From Streptomyces toxytricini (lineage in GTDB: Bacteria > Actinomycetota > Actinomycetes > Streptomycetales > Streptomycetaceae), in the NCBI RefSeq assembly GCF_014649915.1, contig NZ_BMTY01000021.1, positions 91,834 through 155,833 of the forward strand: DNA of 64,000 nt, read 5' to 3'. Below the pieces are notes generated by a model. It was not told the DNA's origin. It did no database searches and worked only from the letters and a program-made list of their open reading frames with translations. Shown piece by piece: positions 24,844-34,068 of this stretch (its first letter is position 1; each line of letters starts with the position of its first letter). A program made the position numbers and the translations under genes.

Positions 24844-26310
24844 ATGCCTGCCGAGACTCCCGACGGCGCGATAGAGACCCGGGGTCTGGAACCCGTCCCC
24901 GACGCGGAGCGCACCGGGCGCGTCCGCGAACTCGTCCCCACCTGGGTCGCCGCCAACATCAGCGTGCTGCTGCTGACCATGGGCGCCGGCCTGGTGATCT
25001 CCAACGGGCTCAACGTCTGGCAGGTCCTCGTCGTCGCCGTGGCCGGGCCGGTCGTCTCGTACGGGCTCGTCGGGCTGATCTCGCTGGCCGGCAAGCGCGG
25101 CGGCTCGCCCGGCATGGCGCTGTCGCGGGCCGTCTTCGGGCAGCGCGGCAACCTCTTCCCCGGCGCGCTGATCTGGGTCGCCCGCTGGGGCTGGGAGACC
25201 ATCAACGCGGTCAGCGGCGCCTTCGCCCTGCTCACCGTCGTGGACCTGCTGTTCGGGGTGGAGAAGAACACCTTCCTGATCGTGGTGGCCCTGCTGCTCT
25301 TCGTGGGCTGCACGTTCCTGGTCTCGGGCCTCGGCATCAGCGCGCTGCGCGCCTGCTCGACCTGGTCGACGTACCTCTTCGGCGCGTTCAGCGTGCTCGT
25401 CCTCGGCTACCTGGTCGCCGAGACGGACTGGCGGGCCGTCTTCGACCGGCCGGCCGGCTCCACCGCGATGATGGTCGCCGGCATCGGCACGATCGCCGCG
25501 GGCGGCATCAGCTGGGTGCCGTCGGGCCCCGACTTCACCCGCTACCTGCCGCGCACGGCCTCCGCCCGCGGCGTGGTCGGCGCGACGGTCGGCGGCGCGG
25601 CCGTCGTCGTGATCCCGATGGTGCTGATGGGCGCCGTCATGGCGGTGGGCACCCCGGACCTGGCCTCCGCGCAGGACCCGGTCTCGTTCATCGGGGAGCT
25701 GCTGCCCGCCTGGATCGCGGTCCCGTACCTGCTGATCGCCCTCGTCGGCATGCTGCTGATCAACTCGATGTCCATGTACTCGGCCGGGTTCACTGCGCAG
25801 ACCCTGGGCATCAACGTGCCGCGCGCGGCCGCGGTCAGCGTCAACGCCGCCATCAGCCTGGTGTTCGGCTTCCTGCTGATGGTCGTCGCGACGAGCTTCT
25901 TCGGCTCGTTCATCTCCTTCCTGACGCTGCTGGCGGTGGCCTTCTCCGCCTGGATCGGCGTGTTCGGCGCCGACATGCTGCGCCGCACCTCGTACGACGG
26001 GGAGGCGCTGATGGACACGACACGGACCAGCGCCTACTGGTACCGCGGCGGCTACGCCTGGCAGGCGATGGCCGCCTGGGGCGCGGCGCTCGCCGCGGGC
26101 CTGCTGTTCACCAGGGTGGACTGGTTCGCGGGCCCGCTCGCGGACACCTGGATCGGGGCCAACGGGCTGGGCTGGGCCGTCGGCATCCTCACCTCGGGCG
26201 TGCTGTACGCCGTCCTCCCGCGCCCGGCGGCGCCGCGGCCGGGCGGGCCGCAGGGCGGGGCGGGCGCGTCCCGGCCTGAGGCCGAGCCCGCAGGGGCCCT
26301 GTCCATCTGA
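24844..26310 (+). CDS. NCS1 family purine/cytosine permease
   Basis: 488 residues from ATG 24844 (PAETPDGAIETRGLE), with about 12 hydrophobic segments. Family landmarks include VPTWVAANISVLLLTMGAGL at the first span, GSPGMALSRAVFGQRGN and WEDTN-like WGWETINAVSGAF, and WVPSGPDFTRYLPR. It imports a nucleobase or related compound together with a cation; the exact substrate is not visible. The tail after the last span is Pro/Gly-rich. It is followed by a monooxygenase-family gene 62 bases later, possibly co-transcribed. Confidence 0.9.
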   Translation: MPAETPDGAIETRGLEPVPDAERTGRVRELVPTWVAANISVLLLTMGAGLVISNGLNVWQVLVVAVAGPVVSYGLVGLISLAGKRGGSPGMALSRAVFGQRGNLFPGALIWVARWGWETINAVSGAFALLTVVDLLFGVEKNTFLIVVALLLFVGCTFLVSGLGISALRACSTWSTYLFGAFSVLVLGYLVAETDWRAVFDRPAGSTAMMVAGIGTIAAGGISWVPSGPDFTRYLPRTASARGVVGATVGGAAVVVIPMVLMGAVMAVGTPDLASAQDPVSFIGELLPAWIAVPYLLIALVGMLLINSMSMYSAGFTAQTLGINVPRAAAVSVNAAISLVFGFLLMVVATSFFGSFISFLTLLAVAFSAWIGVFGADMLRRTSYDGEALMDTTRTSAYWYRGGYAWQAMAAWGAALAAGLLFTRVDWFAGPLADTWIGANGLGWAVGILTSGVLYAVLPRPAAPRPGGPQGGAGASRPEAEPAGALSI

Positions 26311-26372
26311 CGCCCCCTCGGCTACCGTCCCCCTTCGCCCGCGCACCGCATCCGGCGAAGGGGGACTTCCGC

Positions 26373-27350
26373 ATGCCCGCCACCGTGGCCCGGTTCAACC
26401 TGGTCGACCCGCACGGCACGCCGCGGACCCTGTCGGCCCGCTACCGGGCTGCCCTGGAGATGGCCCGGTACGCGGACGACCGCGGCATCGACACCGTCCA
26501 GACGGAGGAGCACCACGGCACGGGCAACAACTGGCTGCCCTCCCCGCTGGCGTTCGCGGGCGCCGTCCTCGGGGCGACGCGGCGCATCACCGTCACCGTC
26601 TCGGCGATCATCGGCCCGCTGTACGACCCGCTGCGCGCGGCCGAGGACATCGCCGTCCTCGACCTGCTGAGCGGCGGGCGGCTCGTCACCGTCGCGGGCC
26701 TCGGCTACCGCCGGGAGGAGTACGAGCAGCACGGCGTCGACTGGGCCCGTCGCGGCCGGCTCCAGGACGAGCTGCTGGAGGCGCTGCTCGCCGCGTGGAC
26801 GGGCGAGCCGTTCGCCTTCCGCGGCCGCACGGTGCGGGTGACGCCGGCGCCGTACACCCGCCCGCACCCGCCGCTGCTGGTCGGCGGCAGCTCGAAGGCG
26901 GCGGCGCGGCGCGCGGCCCGGCTGGGGCTGCCCTTCTTCCCGGGCGCGCACCTGCCGGAGCTGGCGGCGTACTACGCGGAGCAGCTCGCGGCGTACGGCC
27001 GGGAGGGGTTCTGCATGATGCCGTCGGCGCGGACGGCGCTGCTGCACCTCGCGGATGACCCCGACCGGGTCTGGGCCGAGCACGGCGCGTGCTTCCTGCA
27101 CGAGGCGCGGGCGTACGCCTCCTGGCAGTCGGGGGGCGTGCGCAGTGCGGTGCGTTCGGCGGCGGGCTCGGTGGCGGAGCTGCGCGCCGAGGGCGTCTAC
27201 CGGGTGCTGACGCCGGAGGAGGCGGTGGAGTACGCCCGGGGGGCGGAGAGCCTGGTGCTGCACCCGCTGTGCGGCGGGATGCCGCCGGACGAGGGCTGGC
27301 GGAGCCTGCACCTGATGTGCGAACGGGTGCTGCCCCGGCTCGGGAAGTGA
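26373..27350 (+). CDS. LLM-class flavin-dependent oxidoreductase (luciferase-like)
   Basis: 325 residues. The bacterial luciferase-like TIM-barrel pattern is clear: RYADDRGIDTVQTEEHHG near 40-55, DPLRAAEDIAVLDLLSGGRLV, GLGYRREEYEQHGVDW, and the PPLLVGGSSKAAARRAARLG phosphate-binding region. It uses FMN or F420; cofactor and substrate are not determined. It lies 62 bases after the NCS1 permease on the same strand, so the two may act on a common substrate. It is convergent with glcP. Confidence 0.9.
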   Translation: MPATVARFNLVDPHGTPRTLSARYRAALEMARYADDRGIDTVQTEEHHGTGNNWLPSPLAFAGAVLGATRRITVTVSAIIGPLYDPLRAAEDIAVLDLLSGGRLVTVAGLGYRREEYEQHGVDWARRGRLQDELLEALLAAWTGEPFAFRGRTVRVTPAPYTRPHPPLLVGGSSKAAARRAARLGLPFFPGAHLPELAAYYAEQLAAYGREGFCMMPSARTALLHLADDPDRVWAEHGACFLHEARAYASWQSGGVRSAVRSAAGSVAELRAEGVYRVLTPEEAVEYARGAESLVLHPLCGGMPPDEGWRSLHLMCERVLPRLGK

Positions 27351-27399
27351 GCCGGGGCAGCACCGCCTGCGTGAGGAGCGGGGTGGTGGCGGGGGATGG

Positions 27400-28833
27400 T
27401 TACCCCATCTCCTCCAACGCCTTGCCCTTGGTCTCCGGCACCCACTTGAGGATGAACGGGATCGAGAGCACGGCGAAGACGGTGTAGATCACGTAGGCGC
27501 CGGACAGGTTCCAGTCCGCCAGCGACGGGAACGTGACGGTGATGAGCCAGTTGGCGACCCACTGGGCCGCGGCGGCTACGCCGAGCGCGGCGGCGCGGAT
27601 GCGGTTGGGGAACATCTCGCCGAGGAGGACCCACACCACGACGCCCCAGGAGAGCGCGAAGAAGAGCACGAAGGAGTGGGCGGCGACGAGCGCGACGGCG
27701 GCCTGGAGGTCGGGCATGGTGATGTCGTCGCCGGTGCCGGTCGTGTACGAGAACGCCCAGGCGGCGGTGCCGAGCGAGAGGGCCATGCCGACCGAGCCGA
27801 TGAGGGCGAGCGGCTTGCGGCCGAGGCGGTCCACGAAGATCATCGCGATCACCGTGCCGACGATGTTGATGATCGACGTGGTGAACGAGTAGAGGAAGGA
27901 GCTCGAGGGGTCGATGCCGACGGACTGCCACAGCGAGGAGCTGTAGTAGAAGATCACGTTGATGCCGACGAGCTGCTGGAAGACCGACAGGCCGATGCCG
28001 ACCCAGACGATGGGCAGCAGGCCGAAGCGGCCGCCGAGGAGGTCCTTGAAGGTGGACTTGTGCTCGGAGCGCATCGCGTGCTCGATCTCGGCGACGCGGG
28101 CGTCGAGGTCTGCGTGCGAGCCCTCGACCTCGGCGAGGACCTTGCGGGCCTGCTCGGTGCGGCCGGCCGAGATCAGGAAGCGGGGGGACTCGGGGATGAC
28201 GAAGGACAGCAGCCCGTAGAGCACGGCCGGGACGACCATGACGCCGAGCATCCACTGCCAGGCCTCCAGGCCGGCGAGGTCGCCGCGCTGGTCGCCGCCC
28301 GCGAGGTTGAGGATGGCCCAGTTGACCAGCTGGGAGACGGCGATGCCGATGACGATCGCGGCCTGCTGGAAGGAGGCCAGGCGGCCTCGGTAGGCGGGCG
28401 GGGAGACCTCGGCGATGTAGGCGGGGCCGATGACCGAGGCCATGCCGATGCCGAAGCCGCCGACGATGCGCCAGGCGGCCAGGTCCCACAGGGCGAACGG
28501 CAGGGCGGAGCCGATGGCGCTCGCGGTGAAGAGGACGGCGGCGATCTGCATGCAGCGGATTCGGCCGATCCGGTCGGCGATGCGGCCGGCGGTGGCGGCG
28601 CCGAGCGCGCAGCCGATCAGGGCGGCCGCGATGACCTGGGCCAGGGCCTCGGACCCGACGTCGAAGCGGTCGCGGATGGCGACGACGGCGCCGTTGATGA
28701 CCGAGCTGTCGTAGCCGAAGAGGAAACCGCCCATCGCGGCGGCCGCGGTGATGAAGATGACGTGCCCGAGGTGGTCGGACCGGGCGGCGCGCCCTCCGTC
28801 CGGAGCCGGCGCCTTCTCTGTGCTGCTGCTCAA
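27400..28833 (-). CDS. glcP: Glucose permease GlcP (MFS sugar porter)
   Basis: 477 residues, 12 transmembrane segments. Sugar-porter signatures are present: GGFLFGYDSSVINGAV, RIADRIGRIRCMQ, PAYIAEVSPPAYRGRLASFQQ, VIPESPRFLI, FQQLVGINVIFYYSSSLW, VDRLGRKPLALIG, and PETKGKALEEM at the end. In S. coelicolor the gene next to smc is glcP1, the main glucose uptake system and a player in glucose kinase-dependent carbon repression. A good promoter lies 110-137 bases upstream. Confidence 0.93.
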   Translation of the reverse strand: MSSSTEKAPAPDGGRAARSDHLGHVIFITAAAAMGGFLFGYDSSVINGAVVAIRDRFDVGSEALAQVIAAALIGCALGAATAGRIADRIGRIRCMQIAAVLFTASAIGSALPFALWDLAAWRIVGGFGIGMASVIGPAYIAEVSPPAYRGRLASFQQAAIVIGIAVSQLVNWAILNLAGGDQRGDLAGLEAWQWMLGVMVVPAVLYGLLSFVIPESPRFLISAGRTEQARKVLAEVEGSHADLDARVAEIEHAMRSEHKSTFKDLLGGRFGLLPIVWVGIGLSVFQQLVGINVIFYYSSSLWQSVGIDPSSSFLYSFTTSIINIVGTVIAMIFVDRLGRKPLALIGSVGMALSLGTAAWAFSYTTGTGDDITMPDLQAAVALVAAHSFVLFFALSWGVVVWVLLGEMFPNRIRAAALGVAAAAQWVANWLITVTFPSLADWNLSGAYVIYTVFAVLSIPFILKWVPETKGKALEEMG

Positions 28834-28942
28834 GGTGTGCTCCTGTGCCCTGCTGCGACGGCGGGCGGGTGGGGTGTTTTTTCCTTCCAGTGGGGCACAG
28901 GTCTACAACCGGCACCACTCGAAGGGAAGAGGCGGCGCAGCG

Positions 28943-28970
28943 AGCTTATGTGTTCATTTCTTGAAGTCAA
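28943..28970 (-). promoter_or_regulatory. Predicted glcP promoter
   Basis: On the minus strand TTGACT (28965-28970), 16 bases, TAAGCT (28943-28948): a good vegetative (HrdB-type) match. Transcription would start near 28936, giving a leader of about 100 bases. The surrounding 28834-29101 gap is AT-richer than its neighbours and has no gene. Confidence 0.55.
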
Positions 28971-29101
28971 TACCCAGAGGTGAACTCGAACGAAAGGTTA
29001 TGTGCCTCGAATGCCGTGACCTGCTGGGACGCACCCTGGGCAGAGGCTTCACTTCTTGAAGGTCCGGGGCTGAGAAAGAGGCTCGGAGTCACCCGGACGG
29101 C

Positions 29102-32100
29102 TCAGCGGAGCCGCTGGCTGATCACCTTCGAGACGCCGTCGCCCTGCATGGAGACGCCGTAGAGGGCGTCGGCGACCTCCATCGTGCGCTTCTGGTGCGT
29201 GATGACGATCAGCTGCGAGCTCTCCTGGAGCTCCTCCATGATCCTGATCAGCCGCTGGAGGTTGGTGTCGTCGAGCGCCGCCTCGACCTCGTCCATCACG
29301 TAGAACGGGCTCGGCCGGGCCTTGAAGATCGACACCAGGAGGGCGACGGCGGTCAGCGACCGCTCCCCGCCCGACAGCAGCGACAGCCGCTTGACCTTCT
29401 TGCCCGGCGGGCGGGCCTCGACGTCGACCCCCGTGGCGAGCATGTCGTCCGGGTCGGTGAGCACCAGTCGGCCCTCGCCGCCGGGGAAGAGCCGCGCGAA
29501 GACGCCCTCGAACTCGCGTGCCGTGTCGTGGTAGGCCTCGGTGAAGACCTGCTCGACCCGCCGGTCGACCTCCTTGACGACCTGGAGGAGGTCGGAACGG
29601 GTCCGGCGGAGGTCCTCCAGCTGCTCGCTCAGGAACTTGTGCCGCTCCTCCAGGGCCGCGAACTCCTCCAGCGCCAGCGGGTTGACCTTGCCGAGCTGCT
29701 GATAGGCGCGCTCGGCGGCCTTCAGCCGCTTCTCCTGCTCGGCGCGCACGAAGCGGCCGGGCCGGTTGCGGGGGTGCTCCGGGTCCTCGGGGAGCGCCTC
29801 GCCCTCCGCGGGCGGGCTCGGCGGGACCGGCTGGTCGGGCCCGTACTCGGCGGTGAGCGACTCGGCGCCCATGCCGAACTCCTCCAGGGCCCGGGCCTCC
29901 ACCTGTTCGATCCGCAGCCGCTTCTCGGCGCCGAGAACCTCCCCGCGGTGCACGGAGTCGGTGAGCTTGTCCAGCTCCGCCTTCAGGTCGCGGCCGCGGG
30001 TGCGGGCTTCGCCGAGCTCGCGTTCGCGCACGGCCTTGGCCTCCTCGGCGGCCGCACGCTCCTCCTGGGCGCGGCCGAGGGAGACCTCGATGTGCGCGAG
30101 CAGCTGGCGGGCGCCGTCGGCGACGGCGCGGGCGACCCCGGCCTCCCGGCGCAGCCGCTCGCGGCGGGCCGCGGCCCGGGCCCGCGCCTCGCGTTCGGCG
30201 CGGGCGCCCCGGTCGAGGGCGTCGGCCCGGCCGGCCAGGGCCTTGACCCGCTCCTCGTGGGTACGCAGCTGCAGGCGCGCCTCCATCTCGGTCTGGCGGG
30301 CGTTGGCCCCGTCGGCGGCGAGCCGGTCGCGCACGGCGGTGTCGGGCTCCTCCTCGGCTTCGCCGTGGCTCTCCTCGGCGGCGGCCAGCCGTTCGGCGCA
30401 TTCCTGGGCCTCCGCCAGCGCCTCCTCCAGCGCGGCCCGCGCCTTCTCGGCGGCGGCGGCGCTGCGCTCGGCCTCGCCGGAGGCGCCCTTCGCCTGGCCG
30501 GCGAGCCGGCCGAGCTGCTGGGCCGTTCCGGCCCGGGCCTGCTCGGCGGCCCGGCGCCGCTCCCCGAGTTCCTCGACGCGGGCGGCGCAGACCCGGCGGT
30601 GCTCCCGCGCGGCCTCCTGGGCGGCGGCCAGCTCCCGGCACTGCCCGTCCAAGCGGTCGAGCTCGGCCGCGGCCTCGTCGACGGCGGCCTGCACCTCGAT
30701 GAGGCTGGGCGCACCGGCGGACCCGCCGTGCGCGAGGTGCGCCGCGAGCACGTCCCCGTCCCGGGTCACGGCCACCGCGTCGGGCCGCGCCGCAAGGAGC
30801 GCCTCGGCCTCGCCGAGATCGGCGACGACGTAGTGCCCGTGCAACACCCGGGCGACGGCCCGCACGAGCCCGGCGTCCCCGTGTACGAGCCCCCCGGCGG
30901 GCGTCCCGAACAGCGCGTCCGCGCCCAGCGGGCCGCCTTCGGCTGCGGAATCCCAGCCCCCGGTGCCGGCCCCCGCGACATCGGCCGCCGAGGCCGCAGC
31001 GCCCTCGGGAGCGACCGCGGTGACGTGACGTCCGCCCGGAGCGACTGGAGCCGCCGGCACACCCGCGGCTTCGCCGACGGCCGGGAACCCGGGCGCGGCA
31101 GGGGAGCCCCCGCAGGCGGCAGGGTCGCCGGCCCGGCGGCCGGCCGACGCGGGCGGGCCCGCCGGGACAGCCGGGGAATCGGGTGCGGCCGGCCCGGCCG
31201 GACCCCCTTCGAGCATGGCAGCGGCACTTGCCTGGCCTCCGCCGGACAGGGTCGGCCCCGCCGGGGAGCCTTGGAACTCCTGGGGGGCGGGAACGGCCGC
31301 GGCACCTGCGGCGGTCGCAGGGTCGCCGGCTTGGCGGCCGGCCGGCACGGTCGGGCCCGCCCCGACGGCCGCACATACGGCAGCGGCCGGTGCGCCCTCG
31401 GCAGCGGCCGGGACCCCGGCTTGGCCACCGGTCGGCACGGTCGGGCCCGCCCCGACGGCCGGAGATCCGGGGGCGGCCGGGGCAGCCGGGGAGGTCCCAG
31501 GGTCGCCGGCCCGGCGGCCGGCCGGCACGGTGGGGGCGGCCGAAGGGTTCTGTTCGGGGGCTGGGAGCCGGTCCCCGGCGGGAGACGGGAGCGCGGGCCG
31601 GCCGGGTACGGCCGGGGCCGTGATCAAAAACGAGGCGCGGCCTGCGTCCGTGGCGCGCAGGTGGCGGATGGCTCGGGCCGCTGCGGAGGGGGAGTCCGCC
31701 GCCAGGGCGTCGGCCGAGGCGCCGAGGGCCGCCGCCACCGCGGCTTCCCAGCCGGGGGCCACCGTGAGGCGTTCCGCGGCCGGGCCGAGCAGGCCGGTCA
31801 GCCGGTCGCGGGCGGCCAGGGCCGCGCCGGTGCCGTCCTTGCGGCGCAGGCCCAGGGCGAGGGCGTCCCGCCGGGCCGCGACCGCCGCGCGGGAGCGTTC
31901 CGCGGCCGTCGCCGCGTCCCGGGCCGCGGCGAGCGCCGCCTCCGCCTCCGCGAGCTCCGCCTTCGCGGCCTCGTGCTCGCCGTCGGCCGAGGGCTCCTCC
32001 AGCCCGCCGACCTCCTCGGCCAGGGCCTCGTACTCCTCCTGCGCGGCATGCGCCCGCTGCCGGGCCGCGTCGCGCGCGGCGGCCAGCCGGTCGGCCTCCG

Positions 32101-33328
32101 CCTGGGCGGCCCCGGCCCGCGAGCGGGCGGCGCCGAGCCGCCCGGTCAGCCGGGCCAGGCCCTCGCGCCGGTCGGCGATGGCCCGCGCGGCGTCGCGCAG
32201 CCGCCGCTCCTCCTCGGCGAGGGCCCGCTCCAGTTCGGCACGGTGCGCGGAGGTGTCCTCCAGGGCCCGCGAGGCCGCCTCCAGCGCCGCCGCCAGCTCC
32301 GCCTCCTGTTCGCGGATGCGGGCGGCCTCGCGCTCCATGTCCTCCGGGTCGCGGCCCCGCCGCTCCTCCTCCTCCTGCGGCGCGGACGCCGACCGGACGC
32401 GGGCGTCGGCCAGGGAGGCCGTCCCGCGGACCCGCTCGGCCAGCTGCGACAGCTCGTACCAGGTCTGCTGGGCGCGCTGCAGCCGCGGAGCCAGGCAGCG
32501 CACGGCCTCCTCCAGCTCCGCCTCCCGGCGGACGGCGTCGGCGAGCTGCGCCTCGGCGGCGTCCTTGCGCTCCTTCAGCGCGGCCTCGTCGGCGAGCTCG
32601 GCCTGCAGCGCGGCCCGCAGTGCCACCAGGTCGTCCGCGAGGAGGCGCAGCCGGGCGTCGCGCAGGTCGGCCTGGATGACGGCGGCTCGGCGGGCGACGG
32701 CGGCCTGCCGCCCCAGCGGCTTGAGCTGCCGGCGCAGCTCCTCGGTGAGGTCCTGCACGCGGGAGAGGTTGGCCTGCATCGCGTCGAGCTTCCGCAGCGC
32801 CTTCTCCTTGCGCTTGCGGTGCTTGAGGACGCCGGCCGCCTCCTCGATGAACGCGCGGCGCCCCATCGGGTCGGCGTGCAGGACGGAGTCCAGCTGGCCC
32901 TGCCCGACGATGACGTGCATCTCGCGGCCGATGCCGGAGTCGGAGAGCAGCTCCTGGATGTCGAGGAGGCGGCAGGTGTCGCCGTTGATCTGGTATTCGC
33001 TGCTGCCCCCGCGGAACATGATCCGCGTGATGGTGACCTCGGCGTACTCGATGGGCAGGGCGCCGTCGGAGTTGTCGATGGTCAGCGAGACCTCGGCCCG
33101 CCCGAGCGGCGGGCGGCCGGTCGTCCCGGCGAAGATGACGTCCTCCATCTTCCCGCCGCGCAGCGACTTCGCGCCCTGCTCGCCCATGACCCAGGACAGC
33201 GCGTCCACCACGTTCGACTTGCCGGACCCGTTGGGGCCCACCACGCAGGTGATGCCCGGCTCGAAGCGCAGGGTGGTCGCGGACGCGAACGACTTGAAGC
33301 CGCGCAGGGTCAGGGACTTGAGGTGCAC
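29102..33328 (-). CDS. smc: Chromosome segregation protein SMC with an expanded hinge
   Basis: 1408 residues. The N-terminal head has Walker A GPNGSGKSN (31-39). Two long coiled coils flank the hinge. The C-terminal head has the signature LLSGGERSLTAVALL (near 1310) and Walker B VMDEVEAALDD (near 1346). Streptomyces SMC is normally about 1190 residues; the extra length of roughly 220 is a Pro/Ala/Gly-rich insertion inside the hinge, about residues 575-800. It includes five tandem repeats of 30-33 residues (599-754). The flanking hinge halves (ATDAGRASFLIT and GLVHGDAGLVRAVARVLHGH) are intact and in frame. SMC with ScpAB compacts and segregates chromosomes. The start at MHLKSLTLRGFKSF is the conserved one. 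Confidence 0.95.
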   Translation of the reverse strand: MHLKSLTLRGFKSFASATTLRFEPGITCVVGPNGSGKSNVVDALSWVMGEQGAKSLRGGKMEDVIFAGTTGRPPLGRAEVSLTIDNSDGALPIEYAEVTITRIMFRGGSSEYQINGDTCRLLDIQELLSDSGIGREMHVIVGQGQLDSVLHADPMGRRAFIEEAAGVLKHRKRKEKALRKLDAMQANLSRVQDLTEELRRQLKPLGRQAAVARRAAVIQADLRDARLRLLADDLVALRAALQAELADEAALKERKDAAEAQLADAVRREAELEEAVRCLAPRLQRAQQTWYELSQLAERVRGTASLADARVRSASAPQEEEERRGRDPEDMEREAARIREQEAELAAALEAASRALEDTSAHRAELERALAEEERRLRDAARAIADRREGLARLTGRLGAARSRAGAAQAEADRLAAARDAARQRAHAAQEEYEALAEEVGGLEEPSADGEHEAAKAELAEAEAALAAARDAATAAERSRAAVAARRDALALGLRRKDGTGAALAARDRLTGLLGPAAERLTVAPGWEAAVAAALGASADALAADSPSAAARAIRHLRATDAGRASFLITAPAVPGRPALPSPAGDRLPAPEQNPSAAPTVPAGRRAGDPGTSPAAPAAPGSPAVGAGPTVPTGGQAGVPAAAEGAPAAAVCAAVGAGPTVPAGRQAGDPATAAGAAAVPAPQEFQGSPAGPTLSGGGQASAAAMLEGGPAGPAAPDSPAVPAGPPASAGRRAGDPAACGGSPAAPGFPAVGEAAGVPAAPVAPGGRHVTAVAPEGAAASAADVAGAGTGGWDSAAEGGPLGADALFGTPAGGLVHGDAGLVRAVARVLHGHYVVADLGEAEALLAARPDAVAVTRDGDVLAAHLAHGGSAGAPSLIEVQAAVDEAAAELDRLDGQCRELAAAQEAAREHRRVCAARVEELGERRRAAEQARAGTAQQLGRLAGQAKGASGEAERSAAAAEKARAALEEALAEAQECAERLAAAEESHGEAEEEPDTAVRDRLAADGANARQTEMEARLQLRTHEERVKALAGRADALDRGARAEREARARAAARRERLRREAGVARAVADGARQLLAHIEVSLGRAQEERAAAEEAKAVRERELGEARTRGRDLKAELDKLTDSVHRGEVLGAEKRLRIEQVEARALEEFGMGAESLTAEYGPDQPVPPSPPAEGEALPEDPEHPRNRPGRFVRAEQEKRLKAAERAYQQLGKVNPLALEEFAALEERHKFLSEQLEDLRRTRSDLLQVVKEVDRRVEQVFTEAYHDTAREFEGVFARLFPGGEGRLVLTDPDDMLATGVDVEARPPGKKVKRLSLLSGGERSLTAVALLVSIFKARPSPFYVMDEVEAALDDTNLQRLIRIMEELQESSQLIVITHQKRTMEVADALYGVSMQGDGVSKVISQRLR
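31067..31534 (-). repeat. In-frame tandem repeat array in the SMC hinge (5 units of 90-99 bp)
   Basis: Five units of 30, 30, 33, 33 and 30 codons. They start PTVPAGRRAGDP, PTVPTGGQAGVP, PTVPAGRQAGDP, PTLSGGGQASAA and PPASAGRRAGDP, and mostly end PAVGAG or similar. At DNA level a 29-base block at 31343-31371 recurs exactly at 31433-31461 (90 bases apart). An AGGGTCGCCGGC block recurs at about 31121, 31319 and 31499 (198 and 180 bases apart). All periods are multiples of three, so the reading frame is kept. Confidence 0.9.
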
Positions 33329-33439
33329 GCCGCCGGACTCTACCTTTCGCGTTCGGTTTCACCCGCGAAGGTGCAGGGCAGGAGTCTGGCCGAGCCCCGG
33401 CGGGGGCCGCTCTGCGAGGAGGGGGCGGGGAAAGGAAAG

Positions 33440-33461
33440 AAGGGACGCCGAAGCGTCCCTT
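33440..33461 (-). terminator. Rho-independent-like terminator after the small coiled-coil gene
   Basis: 9-bp perfect stem (33440-33448 with 33453-33461) with a 4-base loop. On the minus strand it is followed by the pyrimidine-rich tract TTTCCTTTCCCC. It lies 43 bases beyond the stop of the 71-residue gene and upstream of smc. Confidence 0.7.
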
Positions 33462-33504
33462 GCAGTTTCGTGCGGGGCTGGAATCGAGCGACGATGAGCG
33501 CGGA

Positions 33505-33720
33505 TCAGGTGAGCGCAGGCTCCGCCTGGGGTACGTCGATGTCGATGCGGTCCAGCAGCGAGTCTCCGTGCTGAGCGGCGGCCGCGTTCAGCGCGTCGTT
33601 TTCGGACTGAATCCGTACGAGCTCGGACTCGAGGTCCTGTACGCGCTGCTGAAGCCGTCGCATCTCGGCGAGGAGTCGCGGGTCGGAACCGCCGACGTAA
33701 CCGAGAAGCGCCTTTGCCAT
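33505..33720 (-). CDS. Small conserved coiled-coil protein, unknown function
   Basis: 71 residues. After MAKALLGYVGGSDPR it forms one heptad-like helix (LLAEMRRLQQRVQDLESELVR, continuing to about residue 52) and ends in an acidic tail. I recognise it as a small protein found at this locus in other Streptomyces, but no function is known to me. The helical pattern suggests dimerisation or association with another coiled coil; neighbouring smc is an obvious but unproven candidate partner. It has its own terminator. Confidence 0.8.
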   Translation of the reverse strand: MAKALLGYVGGSDPRLLAEMRRLQQRVQDLESELVRIQSENDALNAAAAQHGDSLLDRIDIDVPQAEPALT

Positions 33721-34068
33721 GATGGATGGTCCTCCACACTGAGTGACCGACCGAAGCGGTGTGGGTCGTGAGGGTTCGCACCCGCGGATGTCCGACAGCG
33801 ACTGTCAGTCACTGCGCTTAACTCTGCCAGCACTGCCAAACAGCTAGGGTGCGCGGGGCTTCCAGCGTCTCACCAAAAAGTTTGACGGTCAACACGATCA
33901 CGCCCCGTATCGGCGGGCAGGCCGGTTCGCGCAGAGGATGTGGAGATCGTCCGCTCTTCCGAGCCTTCCACGCCCGCGCCGGCCCGGCAACGCGTCGGGC
34001 GCGAACGTGCAGATCCGGAGCCGTGCGGGCCGCTTCCGGGTGTGATCAGTACATGATCAGCCGGTAGG
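33721..34068. other. Intergenic region upstream of the small coiled-coil gene
   Basis: 348 bases with no convincing gene. It contains two small palindromes: GACT-GTC-AGTC (about 33803-33813) and TTGAC-G-GTCAA (about 33882-33892). It is AT-richer in 33800-33900, where the promoter of the 71-residue gene should lie. The part near acylphosphatase (33930-34068) is GC-rich and featureless. Confidence 0.5.

Noticed and set aside
31067..31534. CRISPR-like array in smc
   Set aside because: Units are contiguous, lack spacers, vary in length by whole codons and encode a continuous protein frame; no cas genes nearby.
29195..33574. 1459-codon plus-strand ORF opposite smc
   Set aside because: It is a shadow of smc: high GC3 keeps the antisense frame open, the product is low-complexity Gly/Arg/Leu/Ala, and smc has full domain support on the other strand.
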